Source of the DNA: Butyrivibrio hungatei
GTDB taxonomy: Bacteria > Bacillota > Clostridia > Lachnospirales > Lachnospiraceae
Length of the DNA: 64,000 nt
Direction of reading: 5' to 3'
NCBI RefSeq assembly: GCF_900101605.1
Contig: NZ_FMUR01000010.1
Coordinates: forward strand, 62,001-126,000
Made by a program: the position numbers and the translations under genes. A model generated the notes under the pieces. It saw only the letters and a program-made list of their open reading frames with translations. It made no database searches and was not told where the DNA came from. This document shows, piece after piece, positions 8,712 through 18,313 of this stretch. Each line of letters starts with the position of its first letter. Position 1 is the stretch's first letter.

Positions 8712-9128
8712 ATGTCAGATTCAAGCAAAGAACAACGTAGAACACTTGATGAGTGGTACAAACTCATAACTCAATGCCGCCAGAGCGGTCTTAGTGATGA
8801 ACAGTGGTGCTTATGTAACGGCATCAAAAAGTATTCTTTATACAGTGCCATCAAGCGACTTCGCCAAAAGGCTTATGCTGTACCAAAGCCGATGCGAAAC
8901 TCGCATGATGAAATACATGACCTGACGCTCCCTAAGCAGGACGTCGTTCAGGTGGATATCATTGATGATATCCAGCCGCCAAAGGAATATATTCCTTCTG
9001 TGGCGCCGCACCTTGACAATTCACATACGATAGAGATAAATCTCGGAAGAGCAAATATCCGCATCAGCAACACAGTAGATCCGGTAGTTCTATCAGAAAC
9101 CTTAAAGATCTTAGGAGGCCTGACATGA
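8712..9128 (+). CDS. tnpA: IS66 accessory protein TnpA
   Basis: A 138-residue protein with a helix-turn-helix-like N-terminus (EWYKLITQCRQSGLSDEQWC, then NGIKKYSLYSAIKRLR), matching IS66 TnpA/OrfA proteins that assist transposition and probably bind DNA. CCCGGAGG lies before the ATG. Its stop overlaps the tnpB start (ATGA at 9125-9128), indicating translational coupling. Confidence 0.88.
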   Translation: MSDSSKEQRRTLDEWYKLITQCRQSGLSDEQWCLCNGIKKYSLYSAIKRLRQKAYAVPKPMRNSHDEIHDLTLPKQDVVQVDIIDDIQPPKEYIPSVAPHLDNSHTIEINLGRANIRISNTVDPVVLSETLKILGGLT

Positions 9129-9469
9129 TCGGGGATATCACAGTTGCAGATGACATATACATTGTCTGTGGCTATACCGATATGCGCAAATCCATAGATG
9201 GCCTGTGCGCCATTGTTGAAGATAAGCTACACATGGATCCTAGATCTCGGGCTATTTTTCTTTTCTGCGGCAGGCGTGCTGATCGTCTTAAAATCCTCAT
9301 GTGGGAACAGGATGGCTTTGTATTGCTATACAAAAGGCTTTCTGTTGCTCAGGGAAGATATCGTTGGCCAAGAAATAAGGATGAAGTCAGAAGTCTTTCA
9401 TGGCGTGAGCTTGACTGGCTTCTTTCAGGCATCGATATTGAGCAGCCTAAGGCTATCAGAGCCTCTTAA
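9125..9469 (+). CDS. tnpB: IS66 accessory protein TnpB
   Basis: A 114-residue protein with the hallmark IS66 TnpB sequence YTDMRKSIDGLCAIV and the later segment LFCGRRADRLKILMWEQDGF. It is required with TnpA and TnpC for IS66 transposition; its biochemical role is unclear. It overlaps tnpA by four bases and is followed by a 150-base gap before tnpC. Confidence 0.93.
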   Translation: MIGDITVADDIYIVCGYTDMRKSIDGLCAIVEDKLHMDPRSRAIFLFCGRRADRLKILMWEQDGFVLLYKRLSVAQGRYRWPRNKDEVRSLSWRELDWLLSGIDIEQPKAIRAS

Positions 9470-9619
9470 CGATAGCAGCTCAGCTTTTGTGCACTTTTCT
9501 TAAAACTCTCTGAATCGGATTAATAATGAGGCTTTGTTTTGAGCACTTTGGCACATTTGCCGATATTAATCGTCCTGAATGTCTGATAAAATCTATATAT
9601 CAGATATAAGGAGGCTATC

Positions 9620-11266
9620 GTGGCAAGAGATTCCAGGGAACAACAGCTTATTGAGCTGAAGGATACCGTAAAGGAACTGAATACTACCATAAAAAATCTT
9701 AACGCTCTCATAGAAGCTGCCAACAAACGTGAAGCAGAACATCTAGAAAAAGAAAAGGTTCTGCAAGAGCAGATCGAATACCTTACAAAGAAGCTCTTTG
9801 GAAAGTCCAGTGAGAAGCGAGATGATTTTGAAGGCCAGTTAAATCTCTTCAATGAAGCCGAAACTCTAATGGCTGAGCCTGATCCGGAGGAACAGGAATT
9901 CACTACCGTCGAGAAACATACCCGCAAGAAGAAAATCAAGATGACAGATAAGTTTGCAAACCTTCCGGTTCAGAAGGTTCTTCTTGATGTACCCGAAGAT
10001 GAACGCATCTGTGATATCTGTGGTACGCCTCTTGAAAGAATCGGAGAAGAATTCGTTCGAAGAGAAATCGAGCTCATAAAGCCAAGCCTTAAGATTATCG
10101 AGTATTACAGCGTAAGTTATGGATGCCCCAAATGCAAAGAAGATGCCGAAGTACCACACATCGTAAAAGGACGTGATGATCAAAAGCATATGCTCCATGG
10201 TATGGCATCTGCAGGAACAGTTGCCTGGGTGATGTACCAAAAGTACGTCAATTGTCTTCCTTTATACAGACAGGAAAAAGATTTCAAGATGTACGGAGCT
10301 GAGATCTGCAGAGGAACTATAGCCAACTGGATAATCAATAATGCTGAAGACTTCTTCAGACCTATGCATGAATACTTCCAAAGGAAACTTGTTTCCGGAA
10401 AATATATCATGGCTGATGAGACACCTGTACAGGTGCTCAAAGAACCGGGGCGCAGGGCTGAAACAAAGTCATACATGTGGGTGTTCCGCTCAGGTGAGTA
10501 TGATTCGGAGCAGATAGTTCTGTTCCACTACTCCCCAACACGAGCAGGACAGACTGCCAAAGAGTTCCTTGAGGGATTCCATGGTTATCTCATGACTGAT
10601 GGATATGGTGGTTATAACAAGCTCAAGGACTGCACGAGAACATCGTGTTGGGCACATGTAAGACGTTACCTTATCGATGCCATTCCCAAAGGTAAGGAAT
10701 ACGATCACACGCAGCCTGCGGTTCAAGGACTTGCATACGTAGATAAGCTCTTCGATATGGAACGGAAGATTCATGAGAAGAAGAGCTTAAATTTTGATGC
10801 CATAAAGGAATATCGCCTTAAAAAAGAAAAGCCTGTTCTTGAAGGATTCTGGAAATGGCTTGACTGTCAGACCGCGATCAAGAACTCAAGACTATACAAA
10901 GCTCTTGTATACATACAGAATCGTAGACAGTTCCTTGAAACGTATCTCGAGGATGGCGGATGTAGCTTCAACAACAATACCAGCGAAAGAAGCTGTAAAG
11001 CATTTGTTACAGGCCGAAAGAACTGGCTGTTTTCCGACAGCACTAAAGGTGCTGACGCAAGTGCACTTACTTATTCCATGGTCGAGACAGCAAAAGTCTG
11101 TGGAGTAGATGTTTACTACTACCTCAAGTATCTGTTGATCAAATGTCCATCATCTCAGATGAGTGACGAGGAGCTTGAAAAGCTATCTCCATGGAATCCA
11201 GAATGCAAAGAAGCTCTTGATGAGCTGTTCAGGAAACATCAAGATGCTATCTTTGATGCAATGTAA
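9620..11266 (+). CDS. tnpC: IS66 transposase TnpC (DDE)
   Basis: A 548-residue transposase. An N-terminal coiled coil (about residues 5-60) is followed by a zinc-binding segment (CDICGTPL and CPKC) and the catalytic DDE domain, with acidic residues in IMADETP, MTDGYGGY and NNTSERSCK. A C-terminal IS66 domain completes it. The start is GTG at 9620, supported by AAGGAGG 7 bases upstream. No frameshift or stop is seen, so the enzyme is probably active. Confidence 0.95.
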   Translation: MARDSREQQLIELKDTVKELNTTIKNLNALIEAANKREAEHLEKEKVLQEQIEYLTKKLFGKSSEKRDDFEGQLNLFNEAETLMAEPDPEEQEFTTVEKHTRKKKIKMTDKFANLPVQKVLLDVPEDERICDICGTPLERIGEEFVRREIELIKPSLKIIEYYSVSYGCPKCKEDAEVPHIVKGRDDQKHMLHGMASAGTVAWVMYQKYVNCLPLYRQEKDFKMYGAEICRGTIANWIINNAEDFFRPMHEYFQRKLVSGKYIMADETPVQVLKEPGRRAETKSYMWVFRSGEYDSEQIVLFHYSPTRAGQTAKEFLEGFHGYLMTDGYGGYNKLKDCTRTSCWAHVRRYLIDAIPKGKEYDHTQPAVQGLAYVDKLFDMERKIHEKKSLNFDAIKEYRLKKEKPVLEGFWKWLDCQTAIKNSRLYKALVYIQNRRQFLETYLEDGGCSFNNNTSERSCKAFVTGRKNWLFSDSTKGADASALTYSMVETAKVCGVDVYYYLKYLLIKCPSSQMSDEELEKLSPWNPECKEALDELFRKHQDAIFDAM

Positions 11267-11422
11267 TCTTTATCATATGTGAATTGTCAAGGTGCTCCGG
11301 GTTCATAAGAACTCGGGGTATATTTTATGGGCAAAAGCCATTGTAACTGATAACAATGGGGGGTATTTTACAACCCACCGGATTATTGCGCGCTTACTGC
11401 TATTCGCGATTTTTTTACAACA

Positions 11423-12745
11423 TCATCCTTTAAAGAGAACATTGTTTACGACGCTTTCAAGGTATTCCTGTCTTCCGGAAATAGGAAGCTTAGGAGCTTT
11501 CATGTTAAGAGCATAGTCTGAGAGTTCCTTGAGATCTACACTGTTATCACGGATCTTTTTACCGATTCCGGATTCAAAGCTCTGATAACGCTCCTTGATA
11601 AAGTCGTCAATGCGACCGTCTTCAATAAGCTCTGCAGCCTTGATAAGTCCAAGTGCAAATGTATCCATTCCGAGTATGAATGCATAGAACATGTCTTCAA
11701 ATGTATAGCTGGGACGTCTGTTCTTTGAGTCAAAGTTAAATCCGCCTGTAAGACCGCCGGCTTTGAGCACTTCGTACATAGCCATTGTTGTGTCATATAC
11801 ATTGCAAGGGAATTCGTCTGTATCCCATCCAAGAAGCGGATCACCCTGGTTGGCATCAACGGAACCAAGCATACCGTTGATCGCACTGATCCTGAGCTCA
11901 TGCTGGAATGTGTGCTGAGCAAGTGTTGCGTGGTTTGCTTCGATGTTCATCTTGAAATCTTTATCAAGACCGTACTGACGAAGGAATCCGATAGCTGTAG
12001 CTGCATCAAAGTCATACTGATGCTTCATGGGCTCCTTCGGCTTGGGCTCGATATAGAAATCACCCTTAAATCCGATGCTTCTACCGTAATCAACAGCCAT
12101 GTGCATAAGTTTGGCGATGTTTTCCTGTTCGAATTTAACATCGGTATTAAGAAGTGTTTCGTATCCTTCACGTCCGCCCCAGAATACATAGCCTCGTCCG
12201 CCAAGCTTTACGGTTATATCGAGAGCTTTTTTGACCTGCGCTGCTGCGAAGCAGAACACATCGGCTGAGTTAGTGCTGCCTGCACCGCACATGAAGCGGG
12301 GATTACTAAACATATTGGCTGTTCCCCACAGACACTTGATGTCTGTACCTTTCATCTTCTCAAGGATATAATCTGAGATCTCATCAAGACGGCGATTTGT
12401 CTCGTTAATGTCATCTGCTTCGGGAACGAGATCGACATCATGGAAGCAGAAGTATTTGATTCCGAGCTTTTTCATAAACTCAAAACCTGCATCAACCTTG
12501 GCTTTTGCATGTTCCATTGTTCCTTCTTCAGAAGCGCCGAAGGATTTATCGGCAGTTCCCCTTCCGAACATATCAACGCCGTTTGCACCGAGATTGTGCC
12601 ACCATGCCATTGCAAAAGGAAGGTGTTCTTCCATTGTCTTGCCCATAATTACCCTCTTGGGATCGTAGTATTTGAATGCAAATTTGTTTTTGCTGTCTTT
12701 TCCCTCGAATTTAATTTCGGGAATGTCCTTAAATATTTCGCTCAT
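11423..12745 (-). CDS. xylA: Xylose isomerase
   Basis: A 440-residue cytoplasmic enzyme converting D-xylose to D-xylulose with two divalent metal ions. Signature segments are visible: [17 protein letters not shown] with the catalytic His, [18 protein letters not shown], and [17 protein letters not shown] for metal binding. The length is standard for class II XylA. AGGAGGT lies before the ATG. It converges on the xylan locus, with the IS66 copy inserted just beyond its stop codon, and is separated from xylB by about 24 kb. Inverted repeats at 12778-12819 may be the operator. Confidence 0.97.
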   Translation of the reverse strand: MSEIFKDIPEIKFEGKDSKNKFAFKYYDPKRVIMGKTMEEHLPFAMAWWHNLGANGVDMFGRGTADKSFGASEEGTMEHAKAKVDAGFEFMKKLGIKYFCFHDVDLVPEADDINETNRRLDEISDYILEKMKGTDIKCLWGTANMFSNPRFMCGAGSTNSADVFCFAAAQVKKALDITVKLGGRGYVFWGGREGYETLLNTDVKFEQENIAKLMHMAVDYGRSIGFKGDFYIEPKPKEPMKHQYDFDAATAIGFLRQYGLDKDFKMNIEANHATLAQHTFQHELRISAINGMLGSVDANQGDPLLGWDTDEFPCNVYDTTMAMYEVLKAGGLTGGFNFDSKNRRPSYTFEDMFYAFILGMDTFALGLIKAAELIEDGRIDDFIKERYQSFESGIGKKIRDNSVDLKELSDYALNMKAPKLPISGRQEYLESVVNNVLFKG

Positions 12746-12777
12746 TTCGTAACCTCCTATAAAAACATTTTTATACT

Positions 12778-12819
12778 GTTAGCATACACTAACTAAACAG
12801 AATGGTCTAGTTCAGTTAA
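12778..12819 (-). promoter_or_regulatory. Candidate operator/promoter region of xylA
   Basis: CTAACTAAAC (12789-12798) and GTTCAGTTAA (12810-12819) form an inverted pair matching at 8 of 10 positions. A second overlapping pair is GTTAG (12778-12782) and CTAAC (12789-12793). Reading toward xylA, TATAAA follows and could be the -10. The half sites resemble TTAGTTT-type XylR boxes only loosely. Confidence 0.4.
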
Positions 12820-12861
12820 TGCTATTTTATTATCAAAAAATGTTAGATATAGGTAACGGAT

Positions 12862-13410
12862 TTACAATAGCTTCACCAATTCGCAATTTCCCATGAGATT
12901 GTCCCAGAAGTCAGAAACGGGAGTATTTTTGATATGTGAGATGATACTGCATCCCAGCGCACCGTGGCAGACTATGAGTACGGACTTGCCTTCTTTATGC
13001 AGCGGATAGGCAATCTCGTTTAGAAAAGAGAGTGTTCTCTCAGCAAGGTGATCAAGGCTTTCCGATCCTCCGACTGAAGTATAACTTTCGGGATCTGTAA
13101 ATAGTTTACTTATGGGATTTTCCGGATTGTTAAAGTAACCTACAGATCCTTCAAATTCTCCAAAAGACATCTCTTTTAGCCTATCGTCTATCACGATCGG
13201 AGTGTCTTTTCCTTCCAAAAATATCTCTGCTGTCTTTTTTGCTCTGATAAGTGGGGAGCAATAACAGATGTCAAACTCTATTTCCTTGTATTTATCATGC
13301 GCTTTTTGAGCAACGAGGACTCCTTCTTCGTTAAGTGGAATGTCTACGCTTCCTTGCAATTTTTCGATTTTGTTCCATTCTGTCTTGCCGTGTCGCATTA
13401 TGTAAAGCAT
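12862..13410 (-). CDS. Histidine phosphatase family protein
   Basis: A 182-residue protein of the histidine phosphatase (phosphoglycerate-mutase-like) superfamily. The catalytic motif is MRHGKTEWN at residues 5-13, and the second catalytic His is in LIVCHGALG. Members dephosphorylate sugar phosphates, nucleotides or cobalamin precursors through a phosphohistidine intermediate; the substrate here is not evident. It is upstream of xylA on the same strand, with 116 bases and a probable xylA promoter between, so coupling is doubtful. Confidence 0.88.
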   Translation of the reverse strand: MLYIMRHGKTEWNKIEKLQGSVDIPLNEEGVLVAQKAHDKYKEIEFDICYCSPLIRAKKTAEIFLEGKDTPIVIDDRLKEMSFGEFEGSVGYFNNPENPISKLFTDPESYTSVGGSESLDHLAERTLSFLNEIAYPLHKEGKSVLIVCHGALGCSIISHIKNTPVSDFWDNLMGNCELVKLL

Positions 13411-13486
13411 TTATCTTACCTCTTGAAATAATTGATAAAACATATTATAGCATAATAAAAGACAATAAAAAGTTAACATTTAAAAT

Positions 13487-13514
13487 TTGACATTTCAGCA
13501 TATTTCGGTATAAT
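13487..13514 (+). promoter_or_regulatory. SigA-type promoter of the small lipoprotein gene
   Basis: TTGACA (13487-13492) and TATAAT (13509-13514) are separated by 16 bases, about 65 bases before the start codon. Both boxes match consensus. Confidence 0.75.
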
Positions 13515-13578
13515 TCAATTATGATGTAACACAAAAATTAACAGTTATATATGAAAATATATAGGAAAGGATGTTAGT

Positions 13579-13788
13579 ATGAAAAAGAGAATGGTAAGTT
13601 TTATTGGGGTTATGACAGCAGTTGTACTTGCTACAGGATGTGGCGGAGCTACAGGCGGAGATTTCGAAGCAGATGAGGCTGTAGAGGAAGAGGTTAGCAT
13701 GGAGCAGGGTGGTCTTACAGAAGACAACAGCATTGTAGACACTGATGTTTCAGCTGATGCAGAAGCTGAAGAACCCGCAGCAGAGTAA
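13579..13788 (+). CDS. Small acidic lipoprotein of unknown function
   Basis: A 69-residue protein. Residues 1-21 form a lipoprotein signal (MKKRMVSFIGVMTAVV, then lipobox LATGC). The mature part is about 48 residues, very rich in Asp and Glu with no aromatic residue except one Phe, so probably disordered and surface-anchored. GAAAGGATG lies about 6 bases before the ATG, and a consensus promoter precedes it. A terminator follows. No family recognised. It stands alone between two minus-strand genes. Confidence 0.75.
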   Translation: MKKRMVSFIGVMTAVVLATGCGGATGGDFEADEAVEEEVSMEQGGLTEDNSIVDTDVSADAEAEEPAAE

Positions 13789-13831
13789 TGTAATATAATA
13801 TGATAAATGCATAATATGTGTACAATATAGA

Positions 13832-13871
13832 AAAGGCTGTAGCACAAGAAAGTGTTACAGCCTTCATTTTG
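13832..13871. terminator. Bidirectional terminator hairpin
   Basis: AAGGCTGTAGCAC pairs with GTGTTACAGCCTT (12 of 13 positions) with T-rich sequence on both sides. It lies between the plus-strand lipoprotein gene and the end of the minus-strand hydrolase gene and can serve both. Confidence 0.75.
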
Positions 13872-13875
13872 TTAG

Positions 13876-14814
13876 TTACAATGTCTTCAAAAATTCTTTT
13901 ATATCTTTTACAATTCGTTCTTCTTCAAATTTGTACACATAGTGCGTGCAGTCGAGTTTTACAAGTTTTCCGTTAGAAGATGCATCGACGAGGGCCTGGT
14001 GGCCTTCAAGCCATCCGGGAGTCAGTTCGGTAGTCTGCGATGAGATGTACTGGATCGTCGGAGCTGTAGGGAGAGGATTGCTACTGATTTCATGTAGGGC
14101 TTCTATGCAATTAAAACCTTCGTCCAGCTTGCAGTTATTTACGTCGTTTCTGTATCCAATGGCTGTTTCCATTTTAGCAAGCTCATCGGCTTCATCTGAA
14201 TGTCCGCTCAGAACTCGCATAATTCCTGAATCAATGAGACATCTCATAATTGGAAATTGCTTTTTGGCGGCGTCAAACTCTTCCTTATATTGATCATCTA
14301 AACCGGGGATTGATATATCCATTCCAACGATTCCCTCTACCTCTGTGGGATATTTCTGAGCCCAGAGAGTTGCTTCAACTCCTGCGATTGAATGAGGACA
14401 TAATACGAAGGGGCCTTCTATGCCGGCTTTGGAAAGGCATTCTCTGTCATTTTCGACGATCTTATCGAAGGTTCTTTCTTCTTTTACAACGTCGCTCAAG
14501 CCGTATCCGAATCTTTCAATGATGACCACCTTTGCATCGGTGCTTAAGTCTTTGCAAAGAGGAAGAAAATTGACGTATGGACTTGTGTCGCCCCAGCCTG
14601 ACATAAGTACGATTGTGTGGTCGCCTTCGCCTTCCGTGTAGATGTGCATTTTGTGACCGTCTACTTCGACATATTGTCCGGGAGGATTTTGCCAGATTGC
14701 TTCTTCTTTTTTCAGTTGAACGCGATTGTAGATAAATGCGACTGTTGTAAAAAGCAGGACGATTATTAAAATAACTGAAAAGATTCTTCCGAGTATCTTT
14801 AAAAATTTTTTCAT
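13876..14814 (-). CDS. Membrane-anchored alpha/beta hydrolase
   Basis: Start chosen at the ATG at 14814, which has GTGAGG 6 bases upstream; an in-frame GTG at 14826 is less likely. The protein is about 312 residues. An N-terminal membrane anchor (IFSVILIIVLLFTTVAFIY) precedes an alpha/beta hydrolase domain with the oxyanion segment VLMSGWGDTSPY, the nucleophile Ser in CPHSIAGVEA and a C-terminal catalytic His in LDCTHYVYK. The active site should face outside. Substrate unknown (ester, peptide or lipid). Confidence 0.82.
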   Translation of the reverse strand: MKKFLKILGRIFSVILIIVLLFTTVAFIYNRVQLKKEEAIWQNPPGQYVEVDGHKMHIYTEGEGDHTIVLMSGWGDTSPYVNFLPLCKDLSTDAKVVIIERFGYGLSDVVKEERTFDKIVENDRECLSKAGIEGPFVLCPHSIAGVEATLWAQKYPTEVEGIVGMDISIPGLDDQYKEEFDAAKKQFPIMRCLIDSGIMRVLSGHSDEADELAKMETAIGYRNDVNNCKLDEGFNCIEALHEISSNPLPTAPTIQYISSQTTELTPGWLEGHQALVDASSNGKLVKLDCTHYVYKFEEERIVKDIKEFLKTL

Positions 14815-14900
14815 AGTATACCTCACTTATCTAAAAGGGGGTCCTTGTTTCAAATACACTTTATCTTGTCTTAAATATACTGATTCATTGTGGTGAATGG

Positions 14901-16538
14901 TTAACTGTTCTTATTTTCCTGTTTGAAATAATTGGTGTCGGATTTATAGCATGCAAGCCATCTCGTTTCACCGACATATTCGTATTCGTTTGCAATGTCT
15001 TCGGAGACGTAATCGGTTAACTTATTGAAGTTTGGAATAGCGATCACATTTTTATCCCCGTAATAATTAAAATTCTTTTCATCACGGTAGTAGTTGATCT
15101 CAAGCGTTATGCTCTCGCTTTCGCTGTTGTAGCAGGCATACTTCTTGCTGTCGTCAACGGCCTTGCACATGAGCGCAGTGTCTTTATCATCTGCAATGAA
15201 GACGGTGTCAACGTCAAGCGTATCAAAATAGTCGGTCATATCGACGATGTAATCTTTGTCCATGAGATTGTCGTTTGTAACTTTGAAGTTACCGACAAGC
15301 ATATATGCAGACGCAAGCATAATGATCGTCATCACGGGCATGATCTGTTTGTTTCTGTGAGTTGCAATGTATCTGTTAAGCATGATTCCCATTCCCGTTA
15401 AAAGAATCGGTATTCCCACGAAAAGGTATCTGTAAGGAATAAAATTATTTCCGGCACGCATATCACCGACTATCAGGATCAGCATATTAAACAGGATTAC
15501 CGAAAAGAACGGCAGATAGTAATTATAGTTTGCGGCGCCGCGCATCCACTTATAGATAACGAGCGCTGTGACAATAAAAATCAATAAAACAAAAAGTGTT
15601 TTTAGCAAGATGAAAAACCACATCTTGGAAAATACAGGAACAGTTTCGTGTCCCATAATACCAAAGGCCTGGAAAACTCCTGCAAAAACGTACTTCAGGT
15701 TATCCCAAAACTCTGATATCTTTACCGGGGATGTGTCGGGAGAATGACCTGTGTAGATCAGGTTATAGGTAAACACACCTATTGAGGCAAAGATGCCTGT
15801 CATTGCCCAGACCGGAACCACACTTTCCTTGAAGGGATATCTCTTTTTCCACAAAGAGAACAGAGATGCAAAAAAGATTGGTGTGACTCCGCAGACAATT
15901 GTGTAAATTCCTGTAGAAGCGCATGTCACAAAAAGCAGTGACAGATATGTAAATAAGAATATGATTCTTTTTCTCTTGCTGAAACAATCGGCGAACTCAC
16001 CATCATCAAATGCTATAAGGCATAGCACAAGCATGATCGGAACAAGAGCCTTAATGCTGTAATTGGCGTGCGCAAAGAACAGCATCTTGAAGTAATCAAG
16101 CCAGTCATAGTTATAAGGTGTTATGATGACGGCAAGCGAAAGAAATCTAACGCCGATCCGCACATGGAGCGCCATTAAAATGTTCCATATTGCGTAAATA
16201 TATATGAAAACGATCAAAAGATCGGATAAGCCCACAGACAAAAACTCATTGCCTGTGATCGCAAAAAACGGAACTGCAAATATGAGAGTGGAGTCAAACT
16301 CCATGCTGGTGGTTGCTACCCAGTTTGGAAGAATGAGACTTCCTTTATTTACAATCTCTCTAAGATGATATACAACGGTTGCAAAATCGGGATCCAGCGA
16401 AAGGCGAAGATCTGAAAGGTTAAAGTAGAAGATACTTGAGAGATTAACCGTAAAAAGTATCATCGCTGCTATTTCCCATAAACACATGCTCTTAATTCTC
16501 TGATATATTGTCTTAAAATAATTCTTCAAGTAATTCAT
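14901..16538 (-). CDS. Polytopic membrane protein, GT-C glycosyltransferase-like, unknown substrate
   Basis: The ATG at 16538 gives about 545 residues; an upstream in-frame start at 16604 would overlap the preceding gene by 37 bases. There are roughly ten or more hydrophobic segments, then a soluble C-terminal tail of about 110 residues (VDMTDYFDTLDVDTVFIADD onward). The pattern of many membrane helices plus a terminal soluble domain resembles GT-C glycosyltransferases or wall-polymer membrane proteins, but no catalytic motif is certain. It lies 29 bases after the S41 peptidase gene and is probably co-transcribed with it. Confidence 0.6.
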   Translation of the reverse strand: MNYLKNYFKTIYQRIKSMCLWEIAAMILFTVNLSSIFYFNLSDLRLSLDPDFATVVYHLREIVNKGSLILPNWVATTSMEFDSTLIFAVPFFAITGNEFLSVGLSDLLIVFIYIYAIWNILMALHVRIGVRFLSLAVIITPYNYDWLDYFKMLFFAHANYSIKALVPIMLVLCLIAFDDGEFADCFSKRKRIIFLFTYLSLLFVTCASTGIYTIVCGVTPIFFASLFSLWKKRYPFKESVVPVWAMTGIFASIGVFTYNLIYTGHSPDTSPVKISEFWDNLKYVFAGVFQAFGIMGHETVPVFSKMWFFILLKTLFVLLIFIVTALVIYKWMRGAANYNYYLPFFSVILFNMLILIVGDMRAGNNFIPYRYLFVGIPILLTGMGIMLNRYIATHRNKQIMPVMTIIMLASAYMLVGNFKVTNDNLMDKDYIVDMTDYFDTLDVDTVFIADDKDTALMCKAVDDSKKYACYNSESESITLEINYYRDEKNFNYYGDKNVIAIPNFNKLTDYVSEDIANEYEYVGETRWLACYKSDTNYFKQENKNS

Positions 16539-16567
16539 TGCTGTCTCTTTTCTTATGTCGGGTAAAA

Positions 16568-18313
16568 CTAAGTATTGCTTTGGGTAAGGTAATTTATAGC
16601 CCAATTAAGTTCGTAATCCTCGCCGGTGTGGAATATTTCAAGTGCGGCGTTTTTATCAAAAGGAATGTGAACCTCTACAGGGTTACGGCTGATGCGGTCT
16701 GCCTTTACATCAATATTGGGCTCGTCATTTTCGTTCAAGATAAGGCTGACCGGATAACTGACCTTGATTTTGTCATTTGCCAGAGTTATTGCTCCGCCTA
16801 CAGCCTGGTTTGAACCATTGGGATTGGTGATTCCTGCAAGGGTTACATTTGGAAGCTTTGAAAGATAAAGCGATGTTCCGTCTCCTGCGCTTACACATGC
16901 AAAATTTGTGAGAGCAACTGCTTTAATGTCAGCAAATTCGCCTGTTCCATGTACAGCATGATCGGGAGAAACATCGATGTATTTTCCGTTCTTGCGAATA
17001 CCGAGTCCCTGACCGAAGTAGTAATCATTTGTGAGGAGACTTGCAAGTGCACAGCCTATTTCGTCTAAGCCACCCGTATTTCCTCTGAGATCTATAACAA
17101 GGTATTCCATGCCCTGAGCCTTGAGTTCGGTAAGTCCTTTACGGAATATTTCTTTGGATTCCTTGTGATTGCCGGTGAGCATACCGAATATGTCACCGGG
17201 TTCGATCGATTGAACAGAGAGCATTTCACTGTTTAAACGCAGGTATCCGACATTGTCGGTAAGCATTTTTGTGCTAAAGTTTTCGTTAAACCACGGTAAG
17301 GCTTCTTCAATTGATTTAGCATTCGGCCTGTGTGAGTATGTTGTAAGTGTTTTTATACAGGTTGTGTTTTCTCCGATATTTTGCAGAGAAACAGTCTGCT
17401 CGGTGCCTTCTTTATTAATGAAAGATACGTCGACTGTTTCATTCCCGTAAGCTGATAAATAAATATATGAAAGGAATTCAGCATTTTCTTTTACCGGGAC
17501 GCCCATGTCAGGGATACTTTCGGCAGCAGCTTTGATCGGCTTACCGTCCCACTTTGTAATAACGGTTCCGTCTTCGATCCCAAGTTGGTTGACTTCGGGA
17601 AGTGTGTTTACTGCAATAACTTCATCGTTATCAAGATGAACCATACAAAGGCCATATTCGTTATTTTTAAATATGGAATTGTTGGTTTCTTCATTCGAAT
17701 CAAGTTCTACACCTACGTGCCCGTCATGAAGCTCGTTACAGAACATCTTCACCGCGTCGTAGTATTTGGTCAGATTCTTCTCGTTTTCAGCTTCTTCAAC
17801 CATAGGCATATATTTTTCTTCAAGTGCTGAAAAATCTACATCTTTCCATTCTTTTAATATGTATGTTTTATCCATTGCCTGAGCCATCAGGTGAAATGAT
17901 TCTGTATAACTCTTTTCTGAAAAGTTATATGTATTTGACGGAAGCATGAATAATAATGCTATAAAGCAGGCAATTGAAAGAAGGAAGGTAATGACGGTAA
18001 CTACTTTGTAACCGATTTTTCTTTTTCCCAATAAAGTAGCTATCAGTGTCATAAGAGCCAATGCGTAGATTGGGAGGAAAGAAATAATGCTTTCTTTGCC
18101 GGCAATAACATAAATAATAATGTGGATCAAAGCGAGAAATATTGGGACAAAGCTTGCTTTTTTCCACAACTTGAGTTTGTTTTCATCGCCCTTTATTCGG
18201 GTATGGAGTATTCCGAGGGTCAATGCGATCAGTGCAAAAACTGCGAACCAGATAAGGTGAGTTTTGTCCATGGTGTATATGACCTGGTAAAGGGAGCCGA
18301 GTAATGTCTTCAT
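16568..18313 (-). CDS. Membrane-anchored S41 (C-terminal processing) peptidase-like protein
   Basis: A 581-residue protein with four predicted membrane helices in residues 18-130, then an extracytoplasmic part. That part has a PDZ-like segment (NQLGIEDGTVITKWDGKPI) and an S41 peptidase domain with YLVIDLRGNTGG and the likely nucleophile Ser in CVSAGDGTSLY. Family members cleave C-terminal tails or damaged envelope proteins. A fused four-helix N-terminus is unusual compared with single-helix CtpA-type proteins. AGGAAAGGA lies before the ATG. A consensus promoter with an inverted repeat sits about 210 bases upstream. Confidence 0.82.
   Translation of the reverse strand: MKTLLGSLYQVIYTMDKTHLIWFAVFALIALTLGILHTRIKGDENKLKLWKKASFVPIFLALIHIIIYVIAGKESIISFLPIYALALMTLIATLLGKRKIGYKVVTVITFLLSIACFIALLFMLPSNTYNFSEKSYTESFHLMAQAMDKTYILKEWKDVDFSALEEKYMPMVEEAENEKNLTKYYDAVKMFCNELHDGHVGVELDSNEETNNSIFKNNEYGLCMVHLDNDEVIAVNTLPEVNQLGIEDGTVITKWDGKPIKAAAESIPDMGVPVKENAEFLSYIYLSAYGNETVDVSFINKEGTEQTVSLQNIGENTTCIKTLTTYSHRPNAKSIEEALPWFNENFSTKMLTDNVGYLRLNSEMLSVQSIEPGDIFGMLTGNHKESKEIFRKGLTELKAQGMEYLVIDLRGNTGGLDEIGCALASLLTNDYYFGQGLGIRKNGKYIDVSPDHAVHGTGEFADIKAVALTNFACVSAGDGTSLYLSKLPNVTLAGITNPNGSNQAVGGAITLANDKIKVSYPVSLILNENDEPNIDVKADRISRNPVEVHIPFDKNAALEIFHTGEDYELNWAINYLTQSNT

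Larger units (their letters stand above)
8563..11397 (+). mobile_element. IS66-family insertion sequence, complete, with 8-bp target duplication
   Basis: The 2835-bp element starts GTAAGCGC and ends GCGCTTAC. The terminal inverted repeats match at 17 of 23 positions. The 8-bp sequence TGCTATTC occurs immediately before (8555-8562) and after (11398-11405), the target-site duplication size expected for IS66. It carries three genes in the canonical order tnpA, tnpB, tnpC, all uninterrupted, so the copy looks functional. It inserted between two convergent genes and disrupts no coding sequence. Confidence 0.95.
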
